Source of the DNA: Lolium rigidum
Taxonomy: Eukaryota; Streptophyta; Magnoliopsida; Poales; Poaceae
Direction of reading: 5' to 3'
Assembly: GCF_022539505.1 (NCBI RefSeq)
Contig: NC_061514.1
Span: 334,783,090 to 334,847,089 of the forward strand
DNA length: 64,000 nucleotides
Part shown: in pieces, positions 1 through 10,860 of the stretch
Position numbering within the stretch: position 1 is the stretch's first letter
How the letters are laid out: each line of letters starts with the position of its first letter
Position numbers and translations under genes: made by a program
The notes under the pieces: model-generated
Seen by the model: only the letters and a program-made list of their open reading frames with translations
Told to the model about the DNA's origin: nothing
Databases searched by the model: none

Positions 1-731
1 TTAGATTTAAGCTCTATACTTATTACTTAGATTGTATCTACAAGTTGTATGCACATGTCTATGTCCGGAACCAAAGGCCCCAAAGTGACGAAATTGGGAC
101 AAGCTGGAGGGAAAGGCTTAGATATGAGGATCACATGTTTTCACGGAGTGTTAATGCTTTGCTCCGGTTCTCTATTAAAAGGAGTACCTTAATTTCCAGT
201 AGATTCCCTAGAGGCCCGGCTGCCACCGGCTGGTAGGACAAAAGATGTTGTACAAGTTTCTCATTGCGAGCACGTATGACTATATATGGGAAACATGCCT
301 ACATGATTAATGATCTTGATATTCTATCTTAATGCTATTTCAATCCTATCAATTGCCCGACCGTAATTTGTTCACCCAACACTTGTTATTGGAGAGTTGC
401 CACTAGTGTAGATAGCTGGGAACCCCGGTCCATCTTTCATCATCATATACTCGTTCTACATGTCATTGGAAGTAGTATCAACTATTTTCTCGGTGCCATT
501 GCTCTCATATTACTATTATCGCTCGCTCGTGTTACTATTACTACTTGCTCTCATATCACTGCTACTTTCACATCACCCCTATTATTAGTGCTTTTCCAGG
601 TGCGAGCTTGAATTGACAACTCGGTTGTTAAGGCTTATAAGTATTCTTTACCTCCCCTTGTGTCGAATCAATAAATTTGGGTTTTACTTCCCTCGAAGAC
701 TGCCGCGATCCCCTATACTTGTGGGTTATCA
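1..731 (+). repeat. Ath-1 5' LTR, 3' part only
   Basis: This aligns with 20695-21424 and ends in the same TTATCA terminus. The first roughly 806 bp of the LTR lie left of the window. Many of the differences between the two copies fall at CAG/CTG trinucleotides, for example GACAGAAA against GACGAAA. Confidence 0.9.
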
Positions 732-742
732 AGACTATTTTC

Positions 743-760
743 TGGCGCCGTTGCCGGGGA
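743..760 (+). other. Ath-1 primer binding site (tRNA-Asp type)
   Basis: TGGCGCCGTTGCCGGGGA lies 11 bp after the LTR end. This is the tRNA-Asp primer site used by Athila-type Gypsy elements. The same motif follows the 5' LTRs of Ath-2 and Ath-4. Confidence 0.9.
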
Positions 761-895
761 GGAAAGGTAAAAGGCACTCATACTCCGGTCCCAGGTAAAG
801 TACTTTTCTGTTGCCGTTGTGTGTGTGCTCGAAGCTATTTCCTTTAGATCCTGCAATTGCATCTTTTTGTTTCTTGTTTACACTAGTTTGGCATA

Positions 896-1541
896 ATGGA
901 CAACAATGAGCTTCTTATTCTATTTCCTGATTTAAGACATGGATGGTTTGATGCGAAAATTAAAAAACCCATGGAACATATTAGTATGAATGCTTTGAAC
1001 ACCATTGTTGCTAATGATATGGAAAATTCTAAGCTTGGGGAAGCTGGTTTTGATGAGCATGATCTTTTTAGTCCCCAAGCATTGAGGAGAAAATTTACTT
1101 TGATGATACTTTGCCTCCTATTTATGATGATTATAATGATAGTAGTCTTTTAGTACCTACTTGTTATGGAGGATAAATTTGATTATGATTACAATATGCC
1201 TCCTATATTTGATGATGAGAATAATAATGATAGCTACTTTGTTGAATTTGCTCCCACTACAACTAATAAAATTGATTATGCCTATGTGGAGAGTAATAAT
1301 TTTATGCATGAGACTCATGATAAGAATGCTTTATGTGATAGTTATATTGTTGAGTTTGCTCATGATGCTACCGAAAGTTATTATGAGAGAGGAAAATATG
1401 GTTGTAGAAATTTTCATGTTACTAAAATGCCTCTCTACATGCTGAAATTTTTGAAGCTACACTTGTTCTATCTTCCTATGCTTGTTACTTTGCTCTTCAT
1501 GAACTTGTTTATTTACAAGATTCCTTTTCATAGGAAGCATG
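896..1541 (+). pseudogene. Ath-1 leader ORF (unclassified conserved retroelement protein), split by LARD-1
   Basis: Reading starts at ATG 896 (residues MDNNELLILFPDL) and shifts frame near 1080-1165. It continues as an Asp/Asn/Tyr-rich stretch with the motif DSYFVEFAP and then a Leu/Phe-rich tail. At 1541 it is cut by LARD-1, and the last codons resume at 17333. The same protein occurs in Ath-4 at 58642-59392, so it is a conserved product of this group and not chance. It stands where gag is expected but shows no gag domain or zinc knuckle. The Leu/Phe-rich C-terminal stretches could be membrane segments. I do not recognise a function. The frameshift may be real or a sequence error. Confidence 0.6.
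1537..1541. repeat. LARD-1 target-site duplication, left copy (GCATG)
   Basis: GCATG precedes the element terminus TGTGGTGACC and recurs directly after the other terminus TATTACA at 17328-17332. A 5-bp TSD fits LTR retrotransposon integration and fixes both ends of LARD-1. Confidence 0.92.
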
Positions 1542-2037
1542 TGTGGTGACCCGGCATACCACTGCATGGTGTAGTATGCAAGTCTGATATAACACCAATG
1601 AAACACCGTTCCACTAGTATTATATCGCTCAGAGTGGTACAACAGAAACATATGCGGGTCCAAGGTATGTCTATCGAATTACAACATCGACTCTGTTACA
1701 TAAGATCATCACAGACCTCCTCGCTTTACAATGAGGTAAAACCGCAAATAAACTTCGAAGAACGACTCGTAGTCTAATCTTATCACGAACTCTATTTGTA
1801 GAGTATTTAACTAGCTACGAGAGGCTAAGAATAGATTCTAGCTAATTAGGAGCTAGGTTTAGGAAGCTAGTTCCCTTCTATGGCTAAACTAGGTTTTTTC
1901 CTTGATGGATGTGGTATCTGACTCCTCTGACAGGGTCTTGTCTATTGAAGTAGCTGTTGACTCCTCGGCCTTCGAGTTGCACTCTGTGGATCCTCCTTCG
2001 ATGCCTCCATATCTAAGCGGGGATTTAAGAGTGGGAT

Positions 2038-2053
2038 GAGTACGAGCGTACTC
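2038..2053. other. GAGTACG/CGTACTC palindrome conserved in the LARD LTR
   Basis: GAGTACGAGCGTACTC has 7-bp perfect arms and a 2-bp centre. Equivalent copies are at 11354-11369, 37637-37652 and 47062-47077, that is in all four LTRs of the two diverged subfamilies. The role is unknown. Confidence 0.7.
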
Positions 2054-2845
2054 AACAAGTTCATTATAGGAAAGAGGTGTTTAATGCACTAGCTACGGCA
2101 TTAGACCAGAAAGTCTAATACCAATGCAGGTGTTCATAATCATTTCTTCAAGAGGTTGCTTTTATTCAGAAGAACTATGTCCGTCAGCCTTCACCGGTTT
2201 ACTAGAACTTCATGGAGCTCCTTTCCGGCCGCGTTCGCAGTTCCATATCCCGGAACATGGAGTGACAGGTCACGGTTCTTTACACTCGCAGAGGTGTGTT
2301 GCTTTACCCATAAGAGATCTTAACCTTGGTGCCAACCGGTGATCTTCCCGTCCACACTTCCTATGGTGTGAGGCCCGGTATAAGGTCTAGCCAATCATGT
2401 TCCTCCGCTACCTCGAACACCCACCCTTTGTTGCATGCCCCGACCCCGGGTCCACGTCGGTCCCATTATTCCCGTAGATTTCAAGGTGGACCCCGACCAC
2501 GACAACGATGCTCGGGCTCTACCATACACTCCTACGCCGTAGCTGCAACCCATCCTAGACCGCAATACCGTGGGGACTTAGGACTCCCCGACCTCACCAT
2601 CTTGCTCCTTCGGGCGACAAGTGTACTACGGACTATGCCGTGGGGACTTAGGACTCCTCAGCCTCACCAGCTTGCCCCCTTGGATTACAAGTGTACTACG
2701 GTAAAGCGCATCCGTTGATGAACGAGAGGTGGAAACACTTTTGACTACTCCGTCCCACTCCGGATCTTATGGTTAACACGGGTATTACGGCACAAGAATC
2801 ACTCGGCGACATTTGTTGTTTAATCCTAGATGGATATTAACCCTT

Positions 2846-2890
2846 GCAATGGAACCTCCACCATATCAACACAATCCATGGTTCCATTGC
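2846..2890. other. Conserved 11-bp-arm hairpin in the LARD LTR
   Basis: Arms GCAATGGAACC (2846-2856) and GGTTCCATTGC (2880-2890) are perfect inverted repeats around a 23-nt loop. Equivalent hairpins are at 12165-12209, 36905-36949 and 46330-46374. The LTRs around them have diverged, so the fold looks maintained. Confidence 0.7.
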
Positions 2891-3700
2891 CCACCACATA
2901 GTCATATTCATAGTTATGAAAGTAGTGGTTTTGGTTTTTATGCAATAGTGATAATCATAGTACTTTGCAAGTAATTTGATAAAGATACTCAAATGACATG
3001 AGCAAGCGATGAACTTGCCTTTCTTGACTGCAAGATTATGCAGGCAAGGCCTTCGATACGCAATAACTCCAAATTCTGAAATAGCAATCATCGTCCGTAA
3101 GGACGATGTTTAAAAGATTGGCAAGGATGCAATAATGCATAAGTATGAGATGCAATCGCTCTAAGCGTGTCCTAACCCCGATGATTTAGGATCAGTGAGT
3201 TGTAATGATTGGTTCAGAGTGTGTTGCACTTTTAGAGTGGTTCACAAACAAGGTTCTTATTCAGGTGTGATTACTTGGAATTATAAACAAGTAGATAATA
3301 AGGCATAGTAATCAATTGGGCACACAAAGAATGATACTTGGCATAATGTTAACAAGTAAAGAACAAGTAGTCATTTTTAGTACTATATGGCATGGTTAAT
3401 GATTAATTAGCATATACTTTAAAAGAATAACTTTTGAAGAACATGTACTTTGATAAAGAACAAGTATGATAATTAGACTGGTGGGGTTCTATGGTTGACT
3501 AGGGTTTCATCTAGTTTCTGAAGTTAGTATTAGATGGATCACAACCTAGTTGGATTCATCAGCTACTAGGCTTGTATGGTTGAATTAAGACTAAACATCT
3601 AGTTACCAATAGTTGTTATCAAGGTGGTATACCTTGTTGGTGATAGTTGGCTAGGGTTTATAGGTCCTTATAAGCAGGGTTGGTGATGATTCCTTATTTT

Positions 3701-3723
3701 CTTCAAAAGAATAACTTTTGAAG
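3701..3723. other. Short hairpin, arms CTTCAAAAG/CTTTTGAAG, in the LARD LTR
   Basis: Nine-base arms enclose a 5-nt loop. A second, slightly imperfect copy starts near 3418. Matching pairs occur in the right LTR (about 13020-13042) and in LARD-2 (36272-36294, 36367-36389, 45697-45719). Confidence 0.65.
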
Positions 3724-5398
3724 AACATACTTCTTAAATAATAAGAAGTATATCAATTAGGGTTGAGGTTGTCTAGGTTTGCTATTGGATCTACTAAGTA
3801 AGGAATGGTGGTTTCCTAAATAGGATGTTTAATAATTATCTCACACTAATAGGGTTTAGTGTGTATGGGATGTGATGTCAATATTAGCATGGTTGTTATT
3901 GGAGTTCATTACAATGATGTGATGCTAAATAGGGATAAATAAGGATGATGGTTTTGGTAATAGGATCTAGGGTTTACACTTGGTTGATCTTAATTGATTA
4001 CCTTGGTTAAATGGTATGCATACTTGGAATACTAATTTGCTAGTGATAGGATTCTACATTTTATGTGGACATGGCAAGTATTTATTTGCTAATTATGGTT
4101 CTATGGATCAAAAGGAAAATATCATGATCACCTATCCTAACCTAGGGTTTAGGTTAGAAGCAATTTAAGTTTCATGTTGATTATTGGAGCTAGGGTTCCT
4201 AATTGAATTAGGGTTTTGGGATTACACATAAAATGATGAGGTTATCACTTTATTTATAATGGAACTAGGGTTTCCTAATTACCTTATAATTATTGGATTA
4301 ATAACTTCAATATAAAGTTGAAGTTAATAATAACTTTGAATTAAAAATAATATTAGACTTGACATTTTCTTATTTTTAAAGAATTAATAATTAAGATAAT
4401 TATTAATTAAGTTTTAAATCCTTCTATTAAGGATTTAATGAGTTAAAAGTAAAGGAAAATTAATTTTAATGTTTTCCTTATTTACTTACTGGTTTTTATT
4501 TATTTTATGAAATTTTTACTAATTATTGAATTTTAATTGTATTTAGAATTAAAATTAAAGACTTAAATAACAAGTATTAAATAATTGAATTTTTATTAAA
4601 AATAAAAATTTCATTTTATATTTTTATTGGATAGAGTTTACTTTTATAAGAATTTTGATATCTTATATTTGTTTTTCCGAGTTTTTATGAATTTTCTAAG
4701 CATTTGCAAAGTTTCAGCAATTTTCACGTATTTAGAATTAAATGAAAACACGATTTCTACCGTGGCCTACCCTAGCTACTGCCACCGATCGGTGGGGTCA
4801 TGTCCACCTCAGCTGCCACATAGGTGGAGACTAGTCAAATTGACTCCGGAGTTGACTAGCCACGTCACCTCGCCGGAGAGAGCTCCGGCGATCGACGGCG
4901 ACGCCGATACTGAGCTCCAGAGGTGGTGAAAATGATCTCGTTCGAACCGGTACTCGATGCGGAGTCTTATGGTACCATCGCCACCAACTAGAAGTCACCG
5001 GAGTAGCTCCGGCGAGCTCTACTGCGGCGGTGCAATTCCGGTGATCTCGGAGAACATGCTACGGTGGACCAAATCATGCAAATAAATAGTCCAGAGATGC
5101 GCAATCATACCCTGGTGGCGTTGGTGTGGTCGATGGCGCCATTCGTGGACGGAAACGAGCTCAACCTCGCCGATACCGGCGATGAGCTGCGGAAGGAAAT
5201 CACCAAATTCGCCCGTCTCGAGCCATCACTGGAAGCTATCTTCCTCCCAGAGGGAATAGAAGACGAGGCGCACCTCCAGGACCTCACCGCTGGGCTTGAG
5301 ACGGCCCCAATCGGCGGCGAGCCGAGATGGCCGGAGAGCTAGGGTTTCGGGATGGGGAGGAACTGGGGCAAAACGAATGAAAATGGAGAGCTCCCGCG

Positions 5399-5407
5399 CT
5401 ACTTATA
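5399..5407 (-). promoter_or_regulatory. Putative TATA box of LARD-1 (TATAAGTAG)
   Basis: In sense, TATAAGTAG stands at the upstream edge of a G+C-rich stretch with a pyrimidine-rich leader, as in plant Pol II promoters. The same site is at 14717-14725 in the other LTR, and LARD-2 has TATAAATAG at the matching place. A likely 5' splice site follows in sense (GT at the complement of 5109-5110). The start site itself is inferred. Confidence 0.55.
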
Positions 5408-8006
5408 CGTCTCCAGGCATGTGCTGGCGGTCAACAACGTCGGCGGCGACGCGGGACGTGGCCCTGGTGGCTCGGTGGCGAGCTCCTGTGCTCCCAGCGA
5501 AGGGGACGAAGACGACAACGTCTCCTTCGTTCTTATCCGAGGCGAATGGGTATTGGGCTGATTTGGGCTGTGCTTCAGGCTGGGCCTTGGGCTGCTCCTG
5601 GGCTGCCACGGCCAGGCTGCTGCTGGCTTCTCTGCAGGCTGCTGCTGGGCAGGTAAGGTCCAGGTGAGTTTTTCTTTTCTTTTCCTTTTTCTGTTTTTAT
5701 TTTTCCTGTTTTATATTTTCTATTTGAATTCATATTTGAATTAAATTTCTATTTGCAGGTATTTGTAATTATATTAATTCAATCAAGATATTGTATACTG
5801 ACTAAAGTATCAGTATTCTATTTGGACAAGTATTTTATTTTGAGGATATTGCATACTTTTGGGCTTATTCAAAATATCAATTAAGCATGAATATAGGTGT
5901 TCTTTAAGTTCCTTTTTCATTTGGAATGCAACTCCCTTTTTACTGGTTATGGTTGATAATTCCCACTTCAATTAATTTTAGAGGTTATCATTAGGACTTG
6001 ACCTCTTATTTTAGAAGTTGGTTAGTTGCATATGATTTCATGTGAGCACCTATTTGTTAAGGTCATTTAGATTTTTCTCATAACCCTATTTTAGAGTTAG
6101 CTCTAGAATTATATTTAATAACACTTTGAATTACTTGGAGTAGATATTACTCTCATCATGGTTTGGTCTTGGTTATAATGTTAAGTGGTTGATCAACACC
6201 TATGGTTCTTAATAATATAATTTAGCACTATGATAATCTTAAGTTCATAATTGAAATACAAGATGTAGTTTGTGAGCAATTCTAGGGTTCTAATGAGGTT
6301 CACCTAATGGCATGTGGTTTGGAACTCACATGTGCACTAGGTTCATATTATGATCACCATAGTGATGCATAAACTGGGGTTGAGATATAATTCTAGGTTA
6401 TAGAGATGGGATGACACCATATTGCATGTGCTAGGGTTTAATCTCCCCTAACCATGATAAAGTGGTTACTTGCTTAATATTTCATGTGCTTCCCTAATTG
6501 CTAAGGATTTGAGAATTGGTTTTATCTTGTACCAATTAACTTCTATTATTATTCTCAATTAATCATTAAAATAACTACAGTGGTTATAGTTTTTTTTATA
6601 GTTAACTTTGGTCATATGGATGGATGGTTTCTCACCATATAAAGTATAGAGTTTGACTCTAAAGGTTTTCTTAGGTTCTTTAATTTATGAAATATTGAAA
6701 TGGTAGGATTCTACTGATGATCACCAAGTGGTTCACAAATTAAGGTTGGGATATAAGCCTAGGTTTGCTTATTAGTGATCTCCCTATGATTTCATGTGGT
6801 GAATTAATATGTACTAATCATATAAGTGTTAGCATTTGGATTATTCTCCTATTTCTCCAAAGCATGGTCAATGATTAGGCATGATCCACTTTTTATTACT
6901 ATCCTTAACTCAAGTTCTTAGGTTTGATGATCATTACTCAATTTATAATGATCAAGGTTTGGCTTCTAAGTTATTTCTCAAGAATTTAGGTTTCTCACTC
7001 CCAAGTTAGGTATTGTCTTGATGAACTAAGGTATAGCACTTCTATTTTACTTTCTAGGACAGGCATATTATAGTTGTCTCAATAATTTATACCCCAGAAG
7101 AATTGTCTGAGATATTCACTTAGAGTTCTTCTTAATCAATGATGATATGATCATCTGGTTATATGGATAGTTCTCTTCCTTACTTTATCAATTCATGGAT
7201 AGGGTATTATTTCATGTGATATTAGGTTATCTCACCACTCCAAGGGAAATGGTTTACAACCTAATACTTTAGTTCAAAGATTGTCCTATATTCTTAATAG
7301 GTAAAGCTAGAACTCGTATGATTGGTCTCTCTCTCATTTGGGAAGGACTTGAATAATACTCTAGGGTTCCTCTTGAAGATGATGATTTGAATACTTGGAT
7401 GTATATCCAAAGTTTAACTCAAGGTTTGTTAATGCTTCTCTAATAATTATAATAGAACTCTCACCTCTCTAGGTTTGATGCTTAATAATTTGGGATAGAG
7501 AAGAATATATATTTCTTGAGTGGATCTCCTTGTTATAGTTCCAATGTTGAAGTGGAATGAATACCATGAGGTTTCATGGTAGGATCATGGATTAGTTTTC
7601 AGACATGGAGAAGATAAGTGAAGAATGGTTTCTCCATTTTATTGTTACTTGTTTTGTAATTGCACAGATGTTCTTATATTATGGCAAGGGTTACCATATT
7701 ATAATCTTTTATAAGATTAAGCAATTGATCATTAAGTAAAGTGTTGTTGTGTTGATTATTGGTTCCATTTGATCTAACTCCTTAGATCAAATCACCTCTA
7801 CCCAAAACAAAGTTTTAACATAGTCACATTGAGGTTTATAGCGCTTGACTTGATGAGCTACTTCAATTCCACCAAGGTCAAGTGAAACTTCAGTTACTGT
7901 GACTGTTTTACTTTAAAGCGCGAAAATTCCCAGATTTTCTATGCATGAATGCAATGCACACATCTGTTTCCTCTATTTTTGTAACCCCATTACCTGGGAT
8001 ATTACA

Positions 8007-8020
8007 GTCTCTACCCCTTA
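8007..8020 (-). other. LARD-1 polypurine tract
   Basis: In sense this reads TAAGGGGTAGAGAC directly before the 3' LTR start TGTAATATCCC. LARD-2 has the matching AAGGGGAGAGGTC at the same place. Confidence 0.85.
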
Positions 8021-10845
8021 AACTAAACTTCGTCCTCGAAGTTTGAACTCTCTCACGTTTCCGAAGTGTGGTTCTGACTTGTGCAGACTACATCTTTTCT
8101 CAAACTCCTTAGTGATCTCATTGGATATAATTGAATATATCCCTTGTCCAGATTCTTCCTGGAATCCATTACTGTTTGACATCAAACAACTATTACTTCC
8201 TTTTCTTCCATGATTTCCTCCAATATTATAAGCTTGTTTCCTTTCTCATTGAATATTCAATGATTGGGACTTCTTCTCGTCTTGACAGTCCTAATTGAGG
8301 ACTAATTGGATAACATTCCCTATTTGATAAAATAGGTCTTTGTTTTCCCTTAGTACCAAAATTGCAGTAATGGTGCGTAATAAGGTAATAACTATGAAAT
8401 TGGTCGTGATGGTTTATTTCCCTAAGAATGGATTAGACTCATTTAGTCCATCCAATCCTGGTTTATGGTTGATACTTATATCTATTTTGGATTCTTTAGG
8501 TTCCATGAAAGGAATCATTTTAATAGACTTTAGTTTTGGTATGGTCAATCTGCTTCGGTCTTTGGCCTTCTTGAGCTATATTTGGTCTATGTTATTTCCT
8601 TCGTCCAACTTCTTTATACTTAACTTACTTGAGCTTTAATTCTTCTGAGGAGGTACTACTCATTTTCTCAAGTTATAGTCCATATCTTACTTCCTCGAGG
8701 TATGAACCTCGGCTTCTGGTCTGACATCCTTCTGAAAGTAATGTTCAACAATCTTATGAAAATAAGATCGAACTTCCTCTCAGTTCAGACCTTCTTCTTC
8801 TATCTTGCTTAAAGTATTGAGTCATTGTACATCCAACTCAATCTTTACTCTACCCCCTAGAGTTTTCTTATGATCTTCAACTCCTTTTATTCCAACCATT
8901 GGATTGATGATTAGAATATTAGTCTAGGTGTAGCTTGTGGTTTATATTCTTCTAAGGTTTTGCGAAGAATCTTTGTGGTGTATCCACTCAATTGTGGACA
9001 TCCAATGTGAATCCTTCGACTAAATGTTTATAGATCTAGCTATTTGGCTGACAAGGTTTTTATTTGTTCACAAACTTTTGTTACAAATAATTAAATCGTG
9101 GACTATATGTAATACCAACTGATACCAGATGTGGTTATTATACCAACTGTGGCTATTTGATATCTAAAAATGGATTCTATTATAGGTTCCGATCAACTGG
9201 ACGAGACATCTTCTACTTTATCTCGCAGTATTGATATTATACCAATTGTGGTCTTCTGATATCGACTATGGTCTTCTTATGTCTGCTCTCGATTTCATAT
9301 ATCACCTTCCTTCATTCGAGGTTTATTTTGCAAGAAAACCACTAGCTGACACTATGAATATAGTATCCTAAGTGATTTCCCATGCATTCCCTCTTCTATG
9401 TTAACTATGGATCTGCTTCAGCTTCACCATAATCATTATATTTCTTACCTTCATGCTTCTTTCGTACTAAAATACTCCTCTGTTGAGGTAAGCATGCGTT
9501 TCTGATTGTACTTCCTTTAGGATATTGTGGTTACTTCCCACAACTTTACTTCCTTTTTCTGATGAACCTTCATCTTGTCTTTAGAATCTTCAGAATTCGT
9601 CTCTTCCTCACACGAATACCCTTACCCTCTAGATCTATAGCATCAAGTAATAAATTGATATTGCAACATGCATTTGCATATCAAAGTCAAACTTCATGTA
9701 TGGATCTAGTCAAACAATGAAAATCCAATAAAATCCAAGAAGATTCAGCTTTGTGCTTATAATACACATCATCATAAGCCCGAATATAATTGTTGAGTAA
9801 GACATCTCTAAACATCAGGCTCGATGTGTAGTATAGAACACCACATAATATAGGTTTATATCGTGATACTTAGCACGAATATAGGGAATTCTACTATTTG
9901 TCTCAACCTTTACCTTAATTGCACATTTGCAATGAGATAAACTTGAAACAAAGTGGTCTAGGATAGTTGTGGTTAACCTAATTTTCTTTGGAAGTACTAC
10001 TTAACTTTCATTTTTTTGAGGACTATTTCACATGATATGTCTAGGTTCTAACATTGCTATTCTAAACACATAACTATGGAAATATAGCTCATATACTTTC
10101 ATATGTTCTTACCATATAACTAGGATTCCGATGTACTTGACACAGTTCCCATGGTTTTGGAACACAATCTTACTCTATTGTTTCGCGTCTAACTTCTTAT
10201 CAAACTCCTCCTAAGTATTTATGACATTCTAGCCCATCACATAACGATTCTCAGGTGAATCATATATGATTTCTATCTCTACCATGTAAGTAGTCATATA
10301 TTATTCCTATCCTTTTTTTTTTCCCATGATTGACTCATCATGGTTTATACAACCTCATATGACTCATAGTTAACACTTACTATCAATTGTTTCACATGTC
10401 TAGATAGTTTTACTTACTTATTACTTAACTTGGTCTACATCTTCTATTAGGATATCTTAATTACTTCATCAATTGATATAACTCCTATTACCAGTCTGGA
10501 TATCTCTTACTTAATCATAACATATGTTGGTACACATCTTCCAATAGGATATCTTCCTTATGGTTGTATCCTCTCTTTGGACTACCATGTATTGTATACC
10601 AACAGTGATCTACTCATCTATTATTTTTAAGGACTTAGTTGTGTACTATATACTTGGGATTAACTACTAGCTTCACTTAGGAAGAATAGGTAGGAAAGTT
10701 TGACTCGAGTGTGTCAGGATTATTCTCAAGTGAATATCCATCTCAAGTCATAAAAATATTTGGTTTACCTAGGACAACTTCCTATAGACACTACCAATCC
10801 TATAGGTCTCCTTTAAAGGGTTTTAATCCTAGGGTCAAAGCATTT

Positions 10846-10857
10846 GCTCTGATACCA
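10846..10857 (-). other. LARD-1 primer binding site (initiator Met tRNA)
   Basis: The complement reads TGGTATCAGAGC, three bases from the end of the sense 5' LTR. It matches the 3' end of plant initiator-Met tRNA and sets the element orientation as minus. Confidence 0.9.
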
Positions 10858-10860
10858 ACT

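Larger units (their letters stand above)
1542..8006 (-). repeat. LARD-1 LTR (left; 3' LTR in sense)
   Basis: 6465 bp, nearly identical to 10861-17327, which points to recent insertion. Read in sense it contains an A+T-rich region with many telobox motifs (AAACCCTA), a G+C-rich island with a TATA box (complement of 5399-5407), a hairpin pair near 3420 and 3701-3723, an 11-bp-arm hairpin (2846-2890) and the GAGTACG palindrome (2038-2053). ORFs such as 5064-5342 recur in both LTR copies but lie antisense to the promoter and match no family I know. Confidence 0.93.
8007..10860 (-). other. LARD-1 interior, non-coding
   Basis: This 2.85-kb region between the LTRs has no ORF longer than about 100 codons and no retroviral domain. 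The end next to the primer site matches the LARD-2 leader (38140 onward), and the end next to the purine tract matches LARD-2 as well. Short runs around 9110-9170 resemble, in complement, the CAGCTGGTA motif seen many times in LARD-2. It is presumably packaging or template RNA. Confidence 0.8.

Noticed and set aside
5064..5342. 92-codon plus-strand ORF in the LARD-1 LTR, repeated at 14382-14660
   Set aside because: Identity between copies only reflects LTR identity. The ORF is antisense to the promoter, lies in the G+C island and has no family match.
8340..8639. 99-codon plus-strand ORF in the LARD-1 interior
   Set aside because: Antisense to the element and not convincingly kept in LARD-2.
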